From assembly GCA_964354135.1 (NCBI GenBank), contig CAYGZA010000361.1:1-6185 (forward strand): 6,185 nucleotides of DNA, written 5' to 3'. Below, piece by piece: positions 1 through 6,080 of the stretch. The notes under the pieces are model-generated. The model searched no databases and was not told where the DNA came from. It saw nothing but the letters and a program-made list of their open reading frames with translations. The position numbers and the translations under genes were made by a program. How positions within the stretch are numbered: the first letter of the stretch is position 1; each line of letters starts with the position of its first letter. This DNA is from CAYGZA01 sp964354135. GTDB taxonomy: Bacteria; Planctomycetota; Planctomycetia; Pirellulales; Thermoguttaceae.

Positions 1-24
1 ACGCCGAAAACTACGAAAACTTTA

Positions 25-47
25 CCCGTCAATCGAAGATTGACGGG
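25..47. repeat. Perfect hairpin with 10-bp stem and 3-nt loop
   Basis: The left arm CCCGTCAATC (25-34) is exactly complementary to the right arm GATTGACGGG (38-47) around the loop GAA. No T tract follows on the plus strand, so it is not a textbook intrinsic terminator in that direction. Read on the minus strand the stem is followed by a T-rich stretch (AGTTTTCGTAGTTTT), a weak terminator context. It stands 6 bp before the first copy of the 37-bp repeat and may be part of the same palindromic repeat cluster. The structure is seen directly; its role is unknown. Confidence 0.6.
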
Positions 48-53
48 ACACTA

Positions 54-90
54 GCGCCCCTGGCTATTGACCGGCGCCCCTTCGGGGCTG
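54..90. repeat. 37-bp direct repeat, copy 1
   Basis: This 37-bp element is repeated exactly at 129-165. It ends in GCCCCTTCGGGGC, a 5-bp stem with a 3-nt loop that would form a compact hairpin. The first base outside the element differs on both sides (A against G on the left, C against G on the right), so the repeat has sharp borders. This resembles dispersed palindromic intergenic repeats (REP-like elements), but I cannot tell from this window whether more copies exist in the genome. Confidence 0.8.
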
Positions 91-118
91 CATGGTGCGG
101 GAATCCGCGGCTCAGATA

Positions 119-138
119 CCAGGGGCTGGCGCCCCTGG
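119..138. repeat. Perfect hairpin with 8-bp stem, overlapping repeat copy 2
   Basis: CCAGGGGC (119-126) pairs exactly with GCCCCTGG (131-138) around the loop TGGC. The right arm is the first part of repeat copy 2, while the left arm lies outside it, so only copy 2 has this extra hairpin. It is followed directly by the repeat's own GCCCC-TTC-GGGGC hairpin, so 119-165 could fold as two successive stem-loops just ahead of the DUF58 gene. A role in termination, processing or mRNA stability is possible but inferred. Confidence 0.6.
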
Positions 139-165
139 CTATTGACCGGCGCCCCTTCGGGGCTG
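129..165. repeat. 37-bp direct repeat, copy 2
   Basis: This is identical to 54-90 over 37 bp, at a distance of exactly 75 bp (25 codons). It ends 61 bp before the preferred start codon of the DUF58 gene and 4 bp before the alternative ATG at 170. Its terminal GCCCC-TTC-GGGGC stem-loop would fall in the 5' leader of the DUF58 mRNA if transcription starts upstream. Confidence 0.8.
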
Positions 166-226
166 GGAAATGAGAATAGGAACCAGTGCCGTGTTTGAGC
201 AGCAAAGGCGGAGCGCGACACGTCCC

Positions 227-1114
227 ATGTCCACGACAGAACCGTTACTGAGTCCCGAGCTGCTGGCCCAGTTGGAGCGACTGGAGCTGGTGAGCCGGAA
301 GATCTTCCGCGGCCGGATGAAGGGCGAGCGGCGCAGCCGCCGCAAGGGGCAGAGCGTCGAGTTCGCCGACTTCCGCAGCTACGTTCCCGGCGACGACCTC
401 CGGTTCCTCGACTGGAACACCTACGCGCGGCTGGAGCGGCTCTTCCTCAAGATGTTCCTGGAGGAAGAGGACCTGCACTTCTACGCCCTGATCGATTCCA
501 GCGCGTCGATGGATTTCGGCACGCCGACCAAGTTCCGCTACGCCAAGCAACTGGCCGCAGCGCTGGGGTTCGTGGGCCTGGTGCGGGGCGACCGGGTGAA
601 GGTCCAGCCGTTGGGCCGGGCCGCCGGCCTGAGCGCCCCGGTCTTCCGCGGCCGCCGGAGCCTTTGGCGGATGCTCGACTACCTGGACGGCCTGGGGCCC
701 GCGGAGCCGGTCTCCCTGACCGAAGGGCTGCGGCACTTCTGCCTGCAAAACTCCGGCAAGGGAATCGTCGTCGTAATCAGCGACCTGATGGACAAGGAAG
801 GCTACGAGGCGGGACTGCGCTACCTTCTGGCCCAGAGCATGGACATCTACGTCGTCCACGTGCTGTCGGCGGAAGAGCTCGACCCGGACCTCCAGGGCGA
901 CCTTCGCCTGCTGGACTGCGAGGACGGGGACGTGGCGGAGATCACCGTCACGCGGGCCCTCTTGGAGCGCTACAAGCGGACGCTGGCGGCGATGGTCGAT
1001 TCGGTCCGCGAGTTCTGCACGCGCCGCGGCATGGCGTACTTCCTGGCCAGGAACGAGGTGCCGATCGAGCACGTGGTCACCGGGTATCTCCGGCAGCGAG
1101 GGCTGGTCCGCTGA
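227..1114 (+). CDS. DUF58 domain protein with MIDAS-like site
   Basis: A 295-residue cytosolic DUF58 protein of usual family length. The N-terminus (PELLAQLERLELVSRKIFRG, residues 10-29) and the block with YVPGDDLR, LDWNTYAR, LFLKMF and EEED (52-82) are the DUF58 hallmark. IDSSASM follows (89-95), with the metal-site residues D90, S92 and S94, and VISDLMD (183-189) supplies a later acidic residue as in von Willebrand A folds. There is no signal peptide or membrane segment. In the family, DUF58 proteins are encoded with MoxR AAA+ ATPases and VWA membrane proteins, probably as partners in protein maturation or envelope stress; the biochemical role is not established. The start at ATG 227 fits the family N-terminus and has AAAGGCGGAG upstream. 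An in-frame ATG at 170 would add 19 residues that do not look like the family. Its TGA overlaps the next gene's ATG by one base, indicating translational coupling. Confidence 0.9.
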   Translation: MSTTEPLLSPELLAQLERLELVSRKIFRGRMKGERRSRRKGQSVEFADFRSYVPGDDLRFLDWNTYARLERLFLKMFLEEEDLHFYALIDSSASMDFGTPTKFRYAKQLAAALGFVGLVRGDRVKVQPLGRAAGLSAPVFRGRRSLWRMLDYLDGLGPAEPVSLTEGLRHFCLQNSGKGIVVVISDLMDKEGYEAGLRYLLAQSMDIYVVHVLSAEELDPDLQGDLRLLDCEDGDVAEITVTRALLERYKRTLAAMVDSVREFCTRRGMAYFLARNEVPIEHVVTGYLRQRGLVR

Positions 1115-3096
1115 TGTTTCCCGAGCTGGTGAATCCGTTTTCGTGGTGGCAATGGGCGGTCCTGGCGGCCGTGCCGCCGGCGATCGTCGCGCTGTACTTT
1201 CTCAAGCTCAAGCGGCGGCCGGTGGAGGTCCCCAGCACGTATCTCTGGCACAAGTCGATCGAGGACCTGCACGTCAACAGCATCTGGCAGCGGCTGCGTC
1301 GCAACCTGCTCTTGTTCCTGCAGCTCTTGGTGCTCCTCCTGGTGATCCTGGCCCTGCTCCGCCCGGGCTGGCGGAGCGAGAAGCTGCCCGGCAAGCGATT
1401 CATCTTCCTGGTGGACAATTCCGCCAGCATGCAGGCCACCGACGAGAAGCCTTCGCGGCTGGAGGCGGCCAAGCGCGAGGCGGAAAAGCTGGTGGAGAAG
1501 ATGGAGCCGGGCGACGTGGCGATGGTCGTCAGCTTCAACCAGACGGCCAAGATCGAGCAGATGTTCACCGACAGCCGGCGCAGGCTCGCCCGGGCCTTGG
1601 CCGGGATCAAGCCGTCGGCAGGGGCAACGTCGCTTTTGGAGGCATTGAAGGTGGCGTCCGGGCTGGCCAATCCCGGCCGCAGCGGCACGGACCCCACGGA
1701 CTACCAAGTGGCCGAGCCCATGCCGGCAACCCTGTACATCTTCAGCGACGGGAAGTTCCCCGACGTGGCCGATTTCGCCCTGGGCTACCTGGACCCGGTC
1801 TACCGGCCGATCGGGTCGCCCGAGGCCGGCAACGTGGGCATCGTGGCGATGAGCGTCCGCCGCCACGAGTCGCGGCCGGAGTTGTTGCAGGTCTTTGCCC
1901 GGTTGCAGAACTTCGGACACCAGCCCGCCGTGGTGGACGCAGAACTGTTCTGGAACGACAGGCAGATCAACGTCGACCGCTTCGAGATCCCGCCGGAGGC
2001 CGCCCAGACGCTCGTACACGACCTGGGCAACGTCGAGCCGGGGATGCTGCGCCTGCGGCTTGCGACCGGCGACGACCTGCCGCTGGACGACGAGGCGTGG
2101 GTGGCGGTCAACGTGCCGCGGAGGGCCAAGGTCTTGCTGGTGACCCGCGGAAACGAGTACCTGGAGAAGGAGCTGGGAACGGCCTCGAACCAGGAGATTG
2201 CGGCGATGGAAGTCCGGCCGCCGGCGTTCCTGGCGGGCGAAGGCTACGGCCGGCAGGCGGCGATCGGGGCCTACGACCTCGTGATCTACGACCGCTGCCG
2301 CCCGAAGGAAATGCCCCAAGCGAACACTCTCTTCCTGGGAGAGATCCCGCCGCTTGCAGGATGGAAGCGGCACGCGGAGGTGGCGGCGCCCCAGATCTTC
2401 GACACGGATCCTTCGCACCCGCTCTTGCAGTGGATCGACATGCGGAACGTCCTGGTGGCCGATGCGACCCCGTTGGACGTGCCGCCGGGAGGCAAAGTGC
2501 TGCTCGATTCGCACCGCGGTCCTCTTTTCGTCGTCGCGCCGCGGGAGGGGTTCGAGGATGCCGTGCTGGGGTTCGTTCTGGTCGATCTGCGCCGAGGGCC
2601 GGACGGGTCCGAGCGCCGCTACGTCGGCACGGATTGGCCGATTCGCGTCAGTTTTCCGATCTTCGTTCGGAACGTGCTCGAGCACCTGGGCGGCGCGGGG
2701 CCCGGCGGCGACGAGCGGAGCGTTCACCCCGGGGAGCAGGTGGCCGTCGAGAGCCCCGCTCCGGGCAAGCCGCTTGTGGTCCGCAAGCCGAGCGGGGCGA
2801 CCGTCGAGCTCCGCGAGGCGAACCTGGGGAGGTTCTCTTTCACGGATACGTCCGAATTGGGCGTTTATGAAGCCGCGATTGAGGGCAAGCCGGTCCAGCG
2901 GTTCGCCGTCAATCTGTTCCAGCCGATCGAGAGCGACGTCCGGACCCGGGCGGAAATCAAGATCGGCCGCGTGCCGGTGCAAGGCCAGGCGACCGCAGGG
3001 GCCAGCCGGCGGGAAACGTGGAAAGTCTTGCTGTTGGGCGGACTAATCGTTTTAGTGCTGGAGTGGTATATCTATAGCCGCCGCGTGTCGATGTAG
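1114..3096 (+). CDS. BatA-like VWA domain membrane protein
   Basis: A 660-residue membrane protein. Segments in order: an N-terminal BatA-type region with two helices (about 11-30 and 64-82) joined by a loop with KLKRRPVEVPSTYLW; a VWA domain (about 95-250) with the MIDAS motif DNSASM (D101, S103, S105), a threonine in GATS (172) and FSDG (D212); a beta-rich stretch (about 250-335); a region resembling the glutamine-amidotransferase-like fold found in this family (about 338-525, RAKVLLVTRGNEYLEKEL to WPIRVSFPIFVRNVLEHLG) with no catalytic cysteine that I can recognise; another beta region; and a last helix (about 637-653). The VWA domain after helix 2 should lie on the opposite side from the loop before it; cytoplasmic or periplasmic placement is not settled here. 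The ATG (TGATG) overlaps the DUF58 stop, with GAGGG 11 bases upstream. Family knowledge links BatA-like proteins with MoxR and DUF58; the old 'aerotolerance' name does not prove that role here. Confidence 0.88.
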   Translation: MFPELVNPFSWWQWAVLAAVPPAIVALYFLKLKRRPVEVPSTYLWHKSIEDLHVNSIWQRLRRNLLLFLQLLVLLLVILALLRPGWRSEKLPGKRFIFLVDNSASMQATDEKPSRLEAAKREAEKLVEKMEPGDVAMVVSFNQTAKIEQMFTDSRRRLARALAGIKPSAGATSLLEALKVASGLANPGRSGTDPTDYQVAEPMPATLYIFSDGKFPDVADFALGYLDPVYRPIGSPEAGNVGIVAMSVRRHESRPELLQVFARLQNFGHQPAVVDAELFWNDRQINVDRFEIPPEAAQTLVHDLGNVEPGMLRLRLATGDDLPLDDEAWVAVNVPRRAKVLLVTRGNEYLEKELGTASNQEIAAMEVRPPAFLAGEGYGRQAAIGAYDLVIYDRCRPKEMPQANTLFLGEIPPLAGWKRHAEVAAPQIFDTDPSHPLLQWIDMRNVLVADATPLDVPPGGKVLLDSHRGPLFVVAPREGFEDAVLGFVLVDLRRGPDGSERRYVGTDWPIRVSFPIFVRNVLEHLGGAGPGGDERSVHPGEQVAVESPAPGKPLVVRKPSGATVELREANLGRFSFTDTSELGVYEAAIEGKPVQRFAVNLFQPIESDVRTRAEIKIGRVPVQGQATAGASRRETWKVLLLGGLIVLVLEWYIYSRRVSM

Positions 3097-3135
3097 GGTT
3101 GCGGCTGTCTCGCGTGGGAGGGAATCTCCGGTTTC

Positions 3136-3143
3136 GAGGAAGG
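3136..3143 (+). promoter_or_regulatory. Shine-Dalgarno site of the broken methyltransferase gene
   Basis: GAGGAAGG stands 3 bp before ATG 3147 (GAGGAAGGACGATG). It lies in the 50-bp gap behind the BatA-like stop at 3096, so the remnant was probably the third gene of the same plus-strand transcript. Its survival means the fragment may still be translated from the start until the first frameshift. Confidence 0.6.
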
Positions 3144-3146
3144 ACG

Positions 3147-3553
3147 ATGAGCCACAAGACGCCGCCCAGATCCGGGGGGGCTTCTCCCCCGGCACGCCGC
3201 CGCAAGAGACCGCTCCATCGCCTCATCGAAGACCGGCTGATCCAGAAGATCAGGCTTCGAGGAGTATCGCAAGAAGGTCCGCAACGTCTACCGCGGCCCC
3301 AAGGGGGCGATCCTGGCAACCTGCAGCGTGCTCTCCTTGCACGTGCCCCTGGGGGCTCGACTGTTCAGGGAACGGAGGTTCGACCTCGGCGGCGTGGACG
3401 AGCCGCATCTGGTGCTGCGGCACGTACAATCGCCGGGAGCTGGCCCGGGTATGCCAGGAGGTGGGCCTCAGATGGAAGAAGGAGCTGTGGTTCACGCCGG
3501 TCCACAAGGTCTTCTGCGTCGGCGGCATCTGCGTGGAGATCGAGAAACAATAG
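3147..3553 (+). pseudogene. Broken class I SAM-dependent methyltransferase-like gene
   Basis: Three protein-like segments follow each other in three frames, each with GC-rich third codon positions. Segment 1, from ATG 3147 to about 3250, holds RKRPLHRLIEDRLIQKI. Segment 2 (about 3250-3393, one frame on) holds FEEYRKKVRNVYRGPKGAIL and LSLHVPLGARLFRERRFDL. Segment 3 (about 3391-3553, another frame) holds AWTSRIWCCGTYNRRELARV, KKELWFTPVHKVFCVGGICV and ends EIEKQ-TAG. From memory of the family, segments 1 and 2 match the N-terminus and segment 3 the C-terminus of a roughly 240-250-residue methyltransferase common in planctomycetes. The middle, which would hold the glycine-rich SAM-binding motif and most of the Rossmann fold, is absent. 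The joint lies at a GGCGGC (3388-3393), where a deletion removed well over 100 codons. A sequencing error could explain one frameshift but not this loss. The 'methyltransferase' name is inference; the broken state is well supported. Confidence 0.72.
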
Positions 3554-3853
3554 GAGGTTCTCAGCGCTGCGCCCTGAGCGGCCGTCCCGCCGAGCCTCCC
3601 CGCCGCCGTGTTCTGCCTGACCGGAACCTTGATGAAGACAGGAATCGACACAACGCGTTCACAGACAAGGACTTACACTGGTTCGGCCACATCCCCAATG
3701 TCTGCCCGCGCCGGAGTTCTCCAAATAGCCGGGTCTTGATCGTCGGCTTTCGGCCGCCATCCCGTCGTTTTCTCGCTTCGCGGGGAATTGGGAGTTCTCA
3801 GCACAGGAGTGTCTGCGCCGCGAAAGTTTATCTTCCTCAGCCAGTCTCGCGGC
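3554..3853. other. Convergent intergenic region without a recognisable gene
   Basis: This stretch separates the stop of the broken plus-strand gene from the stop of the minus-strand membrane protein. Forward frame 1 remains open from the remnant to about 3900, but its sequence (rich in R, S and P, with no domain I recognise) and its third codon positions do not look coding. A minus-strand frame beginning GTG at 3651 (MSIPVFIKVPVRQ) runs antisense over the remnant and looks like a shadow. A small stem CGGC-TTTCG-GCCG is at 3744-3756, and a longer inverted repeat is listed separately. I see no tRNA, repeat array or mobile-element end. Confidence 0.5.
3817..3853 (-). terminator. Inverted repeat behind the membrane protein gene, possible terminator
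   Basis: On the plus strand GCCGCGA (3817-3823) is exactly complementary to TCGCGGC (3847-3853), a 7-bp GC-rich stem. It begins at the base after the TAA of the minus-strand gene. The loop is long (23 nt) and no T tract follows on the minus strand, so it is not a standard intrinsic terminator. Its position directly at the stop codon is the main argument for a role in ending or stabilising that transcript. Confidence 0.3.
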
Positions 3854-5143
3854 TTACTTCTCGACGGGGAGCGGGAGGTCTTTCGGGGCGACGTCCTTAA
3901 CAGTCAAATCGCCGTACACGGCCCGGTAGGTCCCGGTGCTCTTTAGCTTATACCAGCAGACGATTCGGTCACCGCTGCCCAGTTCCACCCCTTTGCCGAG
4001 GTACCGGAAGGTTCGAGGTACCGCGTACTCCTCGGCAAAGTCCCGGATCGGATAGCTATGGCGGTTGCTCACATGCTTGAGCCAGAGATCGAGGAATCTC
4101 TGTTCCACGTCGGTACGATTCGCCTTGTCCTTTCGCGCGGCTTCATTGTGTTTCTCATGGTCGATTCCTAAGACGGTATCGACAAACTGGCCATTGTTGA
4201 AGCGAGCCGTAACGCCGAGCCATTCAATGAGTTCCGCCTCGGTGACGGGCGGGTGTGGCGGCTCTCGCACGATCTCAAAACCCTCGGGCGGCGTCAGGCT
4301 AAACAACTTAGCGTCCAGCGGGGCATCGAAAACGATGTCGCTGCCAATAGCCACCCCCGTTCCCCCCTTCGAAGCCCTCTCCTCAGCAGGGTTGTCACGG
4401 TCAGCGGCGGTGGTGGGGTCAAAGCAATCGGCACCCGGATCGCTGAATCCCACCAAGCGTTTGGTTCGCACGTCGAGCCAGATGTCAGAGCTTGTATGGT
4501 CGAATTCTCGGTGAGACCGAAATACGTTCACCTTGACGCCACTGACGTCCCGTTGCCCAACGAACTCGATTGGTTTGCTTTCCAGGGTCTTAGCCACCCA
4601 ACCTATTGGGCTGCCCGGTCCGAACTGGATGCCGGATGGCTGTGCCTTCCAGGTTGCTTTCTTCGACTTCATGTCAAGATTCAGCGTCTTGTTGCTCATG
4701 TTGTTCACGATGGCCACCGAGCGGACGTTGCCATCTTTGTCATAAGAGGTGACTCGATAGAGGTTGGGGGTCTGGTAAGCGATGTCCGACCGGGATTTTC
4801 GCAGCCAAGTCCGCTTGCCATCCATACTGTACTCCCGCGAGTAGATGGTCATCGTGTAGGTGATCGTCTCCGCCTTGTTGATTGCGTTGACGGCCTGGGC
4901 GAAAGACGGCTGCTGGGAAACAAGAAACGAGAAAACGGCCAAGATAATCGCGGCTGCCACTGTTACACTCGCTATTCTCATGACCATTCTCCTTCTGCGG
5001 CGGTAAAGTTCTGTGACTACCGGATTCAGGTGCGCGACGGCATCGCCGTGCCGGTTTCGCCAGCCCTCGAAATCTGCCTTCCCCGGAGATCCCAGCGCCT
5101 TACGCAATTTGTCTTCCAGTTCCCAATCCTGTAATTCATTCAT
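3854..5143 (-). CDS. Single-pass membrane protein with LolA-like domain, probable sigma-factor regulator
   Basis: A 429-residue protein. Residues 1-50 are a charged cytosolic head (LEDKLRKALGSPGKADFEGW, then NPVVTELY), followed by RRRRR (48-52) and one membrane helix (about 55-75). The extracytoplasmic part starts FAQAVNAINKAETITYTMTI and continues as a beta-rich LolA-like region to about 288 (SDIWLDVRTKRLVGF, LFSLTPPEGFEI), then a C-terminal domain (about 300-429). The arginines before the helix predict the head inside the cell. Its place directly behind an ECF sigma gene and its topology suggest a membrane-bound anti-sigma or signal-sensing partner, with the head holding the sigma factor. 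I see no HxxxCxxC zinc anti-sigma motif in the head, so binding is inferred. ATG 5143 is chosen because AAGAGGG lies 8 bases upstream and ATGAATGA overlaps the sigma stop by 8 bp; in-frame ATGs at 5161 and 5239 lie within the sigma gene. Confidence 0.78.
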   Translation of the reverse strand: MNELQDWELEDKLRKALGSPGKADFEGWRNRHGDAVAHLNPVVTELYRRRRRMVMRIASVTVAAAIILAVFSFLVSQQPSFAQAVNAINKAETITYTMTIYSREYSMDGKRTWLRKSRSDIAYQTPNLYRVTSYDKDGNVRSVAIVNNMSNKTLNLDMKSKKATWKAQPSGIQFGPGSPIGWVAKTLESKPIEFVGQRDVSGVKVNVFRSHREFDHTSSDIWLDVRTKRLVGFSDPGADCFDPTTAADRDNPAEERASKGGTGVAIGSDIVFDAPLDAKLFSLTPPEGFEIVREPPHPPVTEAELIEWLGVTARFNNGQFVDTVLGIDHEKHNEAARKDKANRTDVEQRFLDLWLKHVSNRHSYPIRDFAEEYAVPRTFRYLGKGVELGSGDRIVCWYKLKSTGTYRAVYGDLTVKDVAPKDLPLPVEK

Positions 5144-5669
5144 CGGAAACACCCTCTTCATCGGTCTCAGAAAGCCGACGTGCGAGTACGCGGCGGGCCC
5201 TTTGCATCCGTCCATGAACTGCCTGGGACGAGATCCCAAGAACCCGGGCGATTTCGTCGTACGACAACCCGCTGAAGTAGTGCAGTTGAATGACCTCTCG
5301 CGCGGATGTGGAAAGCCGCTCCAGGGCCTGACGGACTTGTGTCAGCGCGCCGTCATCGTTGTCCACCGGTGAGACTGGCTCTCGCTCGATTGGTGCAGCG
5401 TTAGTGTGCGAACGAGCCATTCTGCTCGCCGTCCGCCGACAGATAGTTCCCAACCACTCTGGAAATCGATTGGTATCTCGCAGCGAAGAAAGTCGCCGAC
5501 ACGCCATCGCGAATGCCTCTTGTGCGGCATCCTCGGCCAGATGCTGATCGGACAGACGGCTTCGCGCGATTCCCACAGCCATGCTGTAGTAACGCTCGTA
5601 CAGCTCGCGAAAACTGTCGATGTCACCGGCGCAGGCAGCCTTTACGAGTTCCGCGTCAGAGCATTGCAA
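5136..5669 (-). CDS. ECF-type RNA polymerase sigma factor
   Basis: A 177-residue two-domain sigma-70 family protein of normal ECF length, lacking regions 1 and 3. Region 2 spans about 18-86 (DSFRELYERYYSMAV, then LAEDAAQEAFAMACRRL at 44-60, the core-binding and -10 recognition part, then FPEWLGTICRRTASRMAR). A linker with NDDG (104-107) leads to region 4 (about 115-167), whose helix-turn-helix LSYDEIARVLGISSQAVHGR (135-154) reads the -35 element. It should direct core polymerase to a small set of promoters, perhaps including its own. It sits first in a two-gene unit with the membrane protein, overlapping it by 8 bp. The start is TTG 5669: the frame closes at a TGA upstream and holds no ATG or GTG before region 2. 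AAGGGA lies 11 bases upstream. I cannot assign an ECF group or the signal from sequence alone. Confidence 0.92.
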   Translation of the reverse strand: MQCSDAELVKAACAGDIDSFRELYERYYSMAVGIARSRLSDQHLAEDAAQEAFAMACRRLSSLRDTNRFPEWLGTICRRTASRMARSHTNAAPIEREPVSPVDNDDGALTQVRQALERLSTSAREVIQLHYFSGLSYDEIARVLGISSQAVHGRMQRARRVLARRLSETDEEGVSDE

Positions 5670-5680
5670 GGTGAGTTCAT

Positions 5681-5686
5681 TCCCTT
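5681..5686 (-). promoter_or_regulatory. Candidate ribosome binding site of the sigma gene
   Basis: On the minus strand AAGGGA precedes TTG 5669 by 11 bases, slightly long spacing. An ATG directly touches this site (AAGGGAATG, ATG at 5680-5678) but is in another frame and stops after 12 codons. This supports TTG as the start unless a base is missing from the sequence. No -35/-10 pair could be called with confidence further upstream. Confidence 0.4.
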
Positions 5687-6049
5687 GGCCGGAGTGGACT
5701 CTGCACCAGTTTCACTCAGTTAGTGTCCCGATTGCGGGAGAATGAGCGCCAAATCCTGAGACTATCCGTAAGTTTCTGTGAGCCCCGGTCAAGCAGGCAA
5801 GTTCGTTTCCCGGAGCGTCTGGAACTCGTCGCCCCCCAAACCAGCGGGTCTGCGCGGCACGTCGAGATACGTTGGTATTTCGGGACGCCCGTTCCGCCGA
5901 TGCAAGAGAAGCTGCGACCTACGCTGAGCTTGTCTCGAAAACTCGTCGCGCTCAAGCCAGCATATCGAGAGCGCATGACGGATGCCAGTTTGTGGAACAG
6001 TTGCAGCCCCTTTCGTAGCTGGTGCGGTTTGGGTTACCTGTCAATGGCA

Positions 6050-6080
6050 GGGATGAGGGACGAAGGGACAGAGGGCAGGG
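6050..6080 (+). other. Putative G-quadruplex tract
   Basis: Five GGG runs (6050-6052, 6057-6059, 6065-6067, 6073-6075, 6078-6080) are separated by loops of 4, 5, 5 and 2 bases, which fits the usual G3N1-7 pattern with one spare run. The tract is bounded by a 9-bp direct repeat GGCAGGGAT (6046-6054 and 6074-6082). The pattern is seen directly; folding and function are unknown. It lies about 380 bp upstream of the sigma gene, on the strand opposite to it. Confidence 0.5.

Noticed and set aside
54..165. Two-repeat CRISPR array
   Set aside because: There are only two copies with a 38-bp gap, the repeat unit itself holds a strong internal hairpin with a TTC loop, and no cas gene is present. A palindromic intergenic repeat explains it better.
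245..1072. Long minus-strand frame opposite the DUF58 gene
   Set aside because: It is an antisense shadow of a GC-rich gene. The plus strand carries clear DUF58 motifs, and the antisense protein is rich in H, R, Q and A with no domain.
664..1113. N-terminal extension of the VWA gene frame inside DUF58
   Set aside because: The frame is open but the translated part is an out-of-frame reading of DUF58. The BatA-type N-terminus begins precisely at ATG 1114.
1143..2870. 575-codon plus-strand frame within the VWA gene
   Set aside because: It is an alternative-frame reading rich in G, R, A and P with no membrane segments or motifs; the other frame has all the family features.
970..2982. 670-codon minus-strand frame opposite the VWA gene
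   Set aside because: Its length comes from the strong third-position GC bias of the opposite gene. The product has low-complexity composition, and the plus strand encodes a well-formed VWA membrane protein.
3328..3900. 190-codon plus-strand frame as an intact gene
   Set aside because: Only its first 20 or so codons look coding (segment 2 of the remnant). After the deletion joint the protein-like signal moves to another frame, and the rest is noncoding-like.
4253..5134. 293-codon plus-strand frame opposite the membrane protein gene
   Set aside because: The minus-strand reading has a coherent head, helix and LolA-like region plus coupling to the sigma gene. The plus-strand product resembles no family.
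5713..5725. CACT-CAGTT-AGTG inverted repeat as a sigma-gene operator
   Set aside because: The arms are only 4 bp, which is expected by chance; no further symmetry or promoter spacing supports it.
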